Assembly: GCF_002994745.2 (NCBI RefSeq)
Contig: NC_037089.1
Location: 3,202,001-3,266,000 of the forward strand
Reading direction: 5' to 3'
DNA length: 64,000 nucleotides
From: Rosa chinensis
Lineage: Eukaryota > Streptophyta > Magnoliopsida > Rosales > Rosaceae
Shown here: positions 58,999 through 64,000 of the stretch, piece after piece
How positions within the stretch are numbered: position 1 is the first letter of the stretch
Layout of the letters: each line of letters starts with the position of its first letter
Notes under the pieces: model-generated
The model's input: only the letters and a program-made list of their open reading frames with translations
Told to the model about the DNA's origin: nothing
Database searches by the model: none
Made by a program: the position numbers and the translations under genes

Positions 58999-60048
58999 AA
59001 TAGGGCAGTGAATCCCAGCTGCGGTTCATGCCATATTCTCACCTGAGGTGGCTCAAAAGGTACTTTGTATCCCTCTTAGCAGACGAAATCTATGTGATAA
59101 ACCTTGTTGGAGTCCGGAAAAAAAAAAGTTTTTATTCTGTTAAAACTGCATACTAGATTGCTCGAACCAAAGTGTTGGAGAATGTTTTAACTTCTACATC
59201 TCAAGGTGATCCGTACAAAGAATTATGGCGCAGGATTTGGAAAGCAACAGTGCCTGGAAAGGTTCAGATTTATGTTTGGCGTGCATGCTCAAATCTCCTT
59301 CCTACAAGAGCCAAACTTTCCACTAAGGGGTATCAAGGTGACCTGCAGTGTCTCCTATGTTCTCATGCTTATGAGGACACTTCCCATGTCTTTTGTAAAT
59401 GTCCTATTGCTACTGCCATACTCACTGCATCCCCTTTTAATTTGGGGAGTAGCTTACTGCCGTCTTTGGAATTTAAAGAGTGGTTATTGGACCATGCTCG
59501 GAATCTGCCAAATGACTTGTTTGCTAAACTCCTCATGATCTTATGGGCCTTGTGGAAAAACAGGAATAATATGTTGTGGAATCATACTAAACAATCGGCT
59601 GAGGAGTTGGTACTTAGCTCACTGGCGTGGCTGGAGGAGTTTGGGAAAGCAAACAAAATAAACAAAACTGCTCTCTCAAAACCGAAGCAAGCGTGGAGGC
59701 CAGCAGGTTATGGTACATGGAAACTCAATGTTGATGGAAGTTTTCTCCCAGGAATTGCTCATGGAAGAGTCAGGGGTGTCTTGCATGATGATGCAGGACA
59801 ATTTCGAGCTGCCTTCGCAGCTCCAATCCCAGCTGTTGCGTCAACAAGACAAGTTGAGCTATGGGCCATCAAGGAGGGCTTAAAACTGGTGGCCACAATG
59901 CAGGTCAGCAATATCATTATCGAAACAGACTGCCTGGAAGCTGTGTCTTGTATTGCAGAGACCCAATTTACTTATGTTCATGATGAAGGGATAATTGATG
60001 ATATTCGGCAGGAGCTAAACCATAGAACTGACATTAGTGTGCAGCATA
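58999..60048 (+). mobile_element. 5'-truncated LINE: zf-RVT and RNase H, 3' end missing
   Basis: Directly after ccaattaatacaaat starts LINE ORF2 sequence. A zf-RVT domain (KVQIYVWRACSNLLPTRAKL, CLLC...H...C) is followed by an RVT_3 RNase H beginning WKLNVDGSF with the first catalytic Asp, then ELWAIKEGL and IIETDCLEAV. From 59172 the frame is open for 293 codons. At 60048 it breaks off into an RBP45/47-like fragment. The missing 3' end with poly(A) is at 45104-45440. Confidence 0.9.
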
Positions 60049-60049
60049 A

Positions 60050-60300
60050 ATAAATTTATTAAAAATATCCCTGCTGTAGAGGCTTTGCAAGGATTAAACA
60101 ATTCTCAGCTTGGGGAACAAAATATCCAACTTTCTTGGCGTTGCAGTCCTTCAAACAAGCAGCAGCAGGTGCTTTGCTTTAACATAAGAACATAACGGAA
60201 TTTGCAGACAACACTGACCCCAACTGATATGTATCTGACTCTATTTTCCAGGCTCAGGCAGATCCAAACCAATGGAATGCTGGCTATTATGGATATTAGC
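60050..60300 (+). pseudogene. RBP45/47-like RNA-binding protein, C-terminal fragment
   Basis: An exon remnant EALQGLNNSQLGEQNIQLSW then SPSNKQQQ, the end of the third RRM in RBP45/47-type proteins, is followed by a GT donor at about 60168, a short intron and a last exon AQADPNQWNAGYYGY with stop. RBP45/47 proteins bind U-rich and poly(A) RNA. Only the end is present; the frame on its left is LINE sequence. A reversed second copy is at 13272-13422. Confidence 0.75.
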
Positions 60301-61106
60301 TCCGACTCAGCTTCCTATTGTTTTTCTTTGTCCCAGTAAATAAATCCTTACCTGCACATGTATTGAACTCTGTGACGTTGTATGTGATATGCAGTGCTAA
60401 TGCAATTTCTAAGTGAATTTTTTGCTTTGATCCGAGTTGCCCGGTAATTTCTTAAAAAGTTTGGCTATTAAGGTGGTCTGTTAATCAAAATAATTGCCAA
60501 TGTGATTTCAAATTTTTTTTTTTTTTCGGTTGCTAGCCAATTATAGGGGATGGATTTTAGCCCTCTGCTCATAATGTGGAGTGCAACATTGACAATCTCA
60601 CATGTAAAGTGATCCTAGATTCCTAGTCCGTAACTAACCAAGAAAACCACGGTCAGGTACAAATTAGATTCGATGTAAGGAGAGGAAAGATCAACTCATA
60701 CTTGAAAGTATTGATTCTCAGAATTCAATCAGATACAAGGGTCACTGAATGGGGAAATACTACTAACAAGTTATAATCGGGAACTTCGTTTACAGTTCAG
60801 AAAAAACCGTCGCATTTGAAATCAAGCAAAAAGAAAAGTACTCACATTGCTGCCTAAAATAACTAGTACTTGTGCTAGTATTTGGCTATTCCTAAGTGTA
60901 CAACATGCCGGTATATATACAAAATTCACTATTAACGATTATATTCATGACAACTACTATCCAACAATTGAGGACATTCAAGCTTCATTGTCAGTAGAGC
61001 AGGAGTGGAATTCTCTTGTTGGATTGTACCACGTATACATGGACCTCAATCAGCTAAGGCACGCAAGGGTAACTCCACAACTGTGTCTGGTCGGTAAATT
61101 GAACGA
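60301..61106. other. 3' flank and spacer
   Basis: Downstream region of the RBP fragment, then AT-rich DNA. 60840-61080 shows distant similarity to 480-600 (gttctcttgttgga words). No gene seen. Confidence 0.4.
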
Positions 61107-63903
61107 TTAACACACCTTCTTTCCTTCTTGGGCATTTTCTACCGTTTCATTTTCAGTCAATAGATGCTTCTCTTCCTCGTCAAGTCTTTCCAACCATTTC
61201 AGTCCAAGATCACATCCTGCTTTTGCAGCGATCTGAAACCGCTCTCTTGCCATTCCTGCCTGGTCTCTTACAAGGCTTTCTGCATTCTTTCTTGCCTTTC
61301 TGGCTAAAGAACCCCTTTTTGAAGTCAAGTTCATCACAGATTCTGGGACTTCAACACCTAAGACATGCAAATATGTTATTAAGACTGAAAGTTCTTGACA
61401 TGGGAAAACGGAAATATAAGTTCTGGCTGCAACAGACCATTATTTCCATTTGAAGAATCACCCTACATAGAAATGGATCTATGGCAAGAACTTAACATAC
61501 TGCAGTTATTCATTGGGAACCTTGACGATTATTCTGCAATAACATAAAAGAAGCATGGTGGGGAATAACAGACCTTGAAGAAGAAGAGACCCATATGCTA
61601 TAGCGGCACCAGCATGTCCCTGCATATATTAAATTAAAAGAACAGGTCAAAACAGAGCACTAGTTGAAGAAACAATGATATTCTCAGTATAGAGTCTGAG
61701 CGGAATCAAACGTAACAAACTTCTAAATATTTATTTTGTAAATAATAACTCTGTCAGACTAATTTTAACGGTGTGCAAACAGTATCTCCCCCAATTTTTG
61801 TTTCTCTCGCTTAATTCCATTTCTTCATAAAGTAGAACATCCAAGCATGGCATTACTGATAATAGTATAAATTATAAAATGCCACTTCCTTGATTAAAGG
61901 AGGGAGTGAGAGAGTTGGACCGACTTAGCACTCAGTTCAGTCAGTTGTAAACACAAGCCACTGCTGCTCAAGCCAAAAATGTAAACTTTTTAAGTTGCTC
62001 ACAGTCAAATGACAAAATAATCTATCAAGTACCCTAGGCCCATTCAGAGATCTCTGGTTTTGCTCAACAAAGATCTATAACTAGTAAAAAAGATCAAATT
62101 TAATGAAAACCTATAACTACTACAATAGTTCAAATGTAATCAACCTCATTGACTAACATGGTCCAAAACTTGGTAAGCAGTAACAGGAGCTTCATTACCT
62201 TCTCTGATGCCCTATGGAAACACCATAAGTCAGAGACTCGGAGGCAACATCTTTCTAGACACAGTCTCTGGTCAGATACACAGCACCCAGAAGGTAAAGA
62301 GTACCTAGATGCAACTAAAAAAATACCATGCTCCAATTAGACTTTGAAATAGATTCTGGAAGAACTTTTATTTGCCCCGACATTGTGAAAATCTACCTGG
62401 TCAACTGCCTTCCCAGATAATGGAAAGCTTGTTGATCTGACAGGACATATTCATTCTAAAAAGCACCCAAGCAAGGTCATAATTAATAGTGAAAAGATAA
62501 AGAATATCAGAGGAAAAAATTATACAACAAAACAATTGGAAAATCCCAAACAGAAACCAAAAGAATATTGAGCAAGAATCCCCAACTTTATCACATCAGT
62601 CATCAAAATTCAAACATCGGGAATGAAACCTATAAAACTAACATATTTCATGTACAAATTCTTCATAAGAGCAGCAACGATACAATTTGCTCAGAGTTTA
62701 TACCTCAACTCTAAGACGACGAGCGAGTTCATATTCTATATGTTACCTCATTTCTGTCCCAAAACCAAATGCTGCAAACCATCAGAAACCCAAAGTATCA
62801 ATTTGTTCCTTATGTTTCCCACATTTTCTCAGAAAGCAAAGTATATATGCAACATACATACAAAGCACGCAAATTAAGAACAAAAAGGGACATTTTTCTC
62901 CTTGATTTTGTTTTCAGTTTCAATAACCCCTGCTCTGGCTCCTTTTATCTTCAAGGTTATTAATGCTACAGTATTAACAGCAAATATAATGACTTCCTCT
63001 TCTTCAAGTGTGCAGTCAATTTCTCAAAATATTGGTTCCCAAGTTTTTAGCAGCACCTCTAGTAGTGGCAGAAACGTGTACTGTTTGCTACGAAAGGAAA
63101 TTACATTGCATATATGCATGCTTTAGTCCAAACAAGATTACTTTACCAAAAAGCTCGAATCCACATGAAATTGTCTAACCCCTATGTATAGACAGCGTCT
63201 TACATCCCATACAGAACAGGGGATCAAAGAATCTTCATACACTAGACATACACATCACTGGTCCTCTAGATAAAATATCCTTGTGACACAAATCCAATTA
63301 AATAGTCATATCCCCTCCCTCAAACTAAAAAAACAGAACTCAACCAGCACAATGATCAATGACTAATGCAAACATCCTCCTAGATCTTATGCTGAAAAAG
63401 TAATAAGAACATTTATAATTCAAACCCCTTCAGGACAGAAACAACACACTCCAACTCCAAAAATCAATTAAAGGTTAAAAAATTTACAGATAATACTGAC
63501 CTTCAAGCTAAGATGCCTCCACCTTCTTAAAGACACACAAGCTGACCAAAGCTTAAAAACGACATAACTAAAAGTTGAATCCTTGGATGCATATATGACT
63601 GCTTAAGCTTCCATCCTGCGAGACAAGGATGCATATATATATATATATATATATATAAGGTTACATTTGATAGTTGAAGGATCATAGTCATTACAAAAGC
63701 ATATGGTGGACCAGAAGACATATATATTTGATAAGACATATATATTTGATTTGCATCTCAAACGGTCATGAATACAGCTAATATAGGAAGTTTGAACCGC
63801 CACCAAAAATCCTATTATTTGTAACAACATAGTGAAAAGCAACCTGGTCAACTGCCTTCTCCAGATAATGGAAAGCTTGCTGATCCGATTGGACATACTC
63901 ATT
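61107..63903 (-). CDS. Sel1/TPR-like repeat protein, C-terminal exons (continues beyond window)
   Basis: Minus-strand exons 63844-63903 ([20 protein letters not shown]), 61574-61619 ([14 protein letters not shown]) and 61107-61357 ([20 protein letters not shown]...MARERF, ending GKKVC) have matching phases and GT-AG borders. [12 protein letters not shown] and [20 protein letters not shown] look like Sel1-type helical repeats. Between them lie a one-base-shorter second copy of the 63844 exon (62397-62455) and a decayed exon (about 62150-62325) with [15 protein letters not shown] words. Upstream exons would be past 64000. Sel1 repeats are scaffolds in protein complexes; the role here is unknown. 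Confidence 0.6.
62397..62455 (-). pseudogene. Duplicated, frameshifted Sel1-like exon
   Basis: Copy of exon 63844-63903 with its intron flank (ctaaaaagcacccaagcaag, and an A-rich tail ending caattggaaaat). One base is lost, so it would break the frame if spliced in. Confidence 0.7.
63633..63657. repeat. (AT)n microsatellite
   Basis: About twelve AT dinucleotides, inside an intron of the Sel1-like gene. Confidence 0.9.
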
Positions 63904-64000
63904 CTAAAAAGCACCCAAGCAAGCTAGCATCATAAAGTAATAATAAAATGGTTAAGAATATCAGAGGAGAAAGAAAATAAAACAAAACAATTGGAAAATT

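Overview
The window is repeat-dense plant nuclear DNA. Evidence: spliced genes with GT-AG introns, Ty1/copia and LINE elements, MITEs, and fragments of plant-specific or plant-type genes (GRV2/KAM2, a SAGL1-type F-box/kelch gene, chloroplast ribosomal protein bS21c, ethanolamine kinase). It looks like a core eudicot. A Rosaceae origin is possible, but I cannot prove it from the sequence.

Layout. 1-7.7 kb: a dead minus-strand LINE lies between two 0.9-kb direct repeats. 8.4-12.9 kb: unit A, an intact single-exon kelch-like gene (minus) followed by a truncated Copia element. 12.9-16.2 kb: a chimeric patch made of bS21c 5' flank, the N-terminal exon piece of a SAGL1-like gene, a 12-bp minisatellite and an RBP45/47-like fragment, then the first exon of an unidentified gene and the C-terminal piece of the SAGL1-like gene. 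16.7-18.8 kb: eight in-phase exons of an ethanolamine kinase (minus) that lacks its 5' exon(s). 19-29.5 kb: a 10.5-kb palindrome with near-identical 2.5-kb arms. Its 5.5-kb centre holds a smaller foldback element, an intact three-exon gene of unknown function and fragments of GRV2. 29.5-32.3 kb: histone H2A.X and ribosomal protein L31 fragments and a solo LTR. 34.7-36.0 kb: a second, diverged kelch-like gene (minus). 36.4-45.1 kb: a degenerate Copia fragment, decayed copies of the unknown gene, a minus-strand Copia element and a Gypsy-type LTR that cuts it. 45.1-52.2 kb: the 3' end of a LINE insertion followed by a second Copia copy with both LTRs. 53.6-54.5 kb: a Pack-MULE with a perfect 9-bp target duplication carrying bS21c exon 1. 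54.8-56.7 kb: tandem copies of a TIR element containing the minisatellite. 57.2-60.05 kb: unit B, a near-identical kelch-like gene followed by the 5' part of the same LINE insertion whose 3' end lies at 45.1 kb. 60.05-64 kb: RBP45/47 fragment and the C-terminal exons of a Sel1/TPR-like gene that continues out of the window.

Likely functional loci are few: three kelch-like genes, all ending in a CaaX-type CFVL tail, the unknown gene at 24.5 kb, and possibly the ethanolamine kinase and Sel1-like gene if their missing exons exist elsewhere. The rest records repeated duplication, gene-fragment capture and end joining. The recurrent 12-bp minisatellite sits at or near many of the chimeric junctions. 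No operon-like cooperation is expected or seen.
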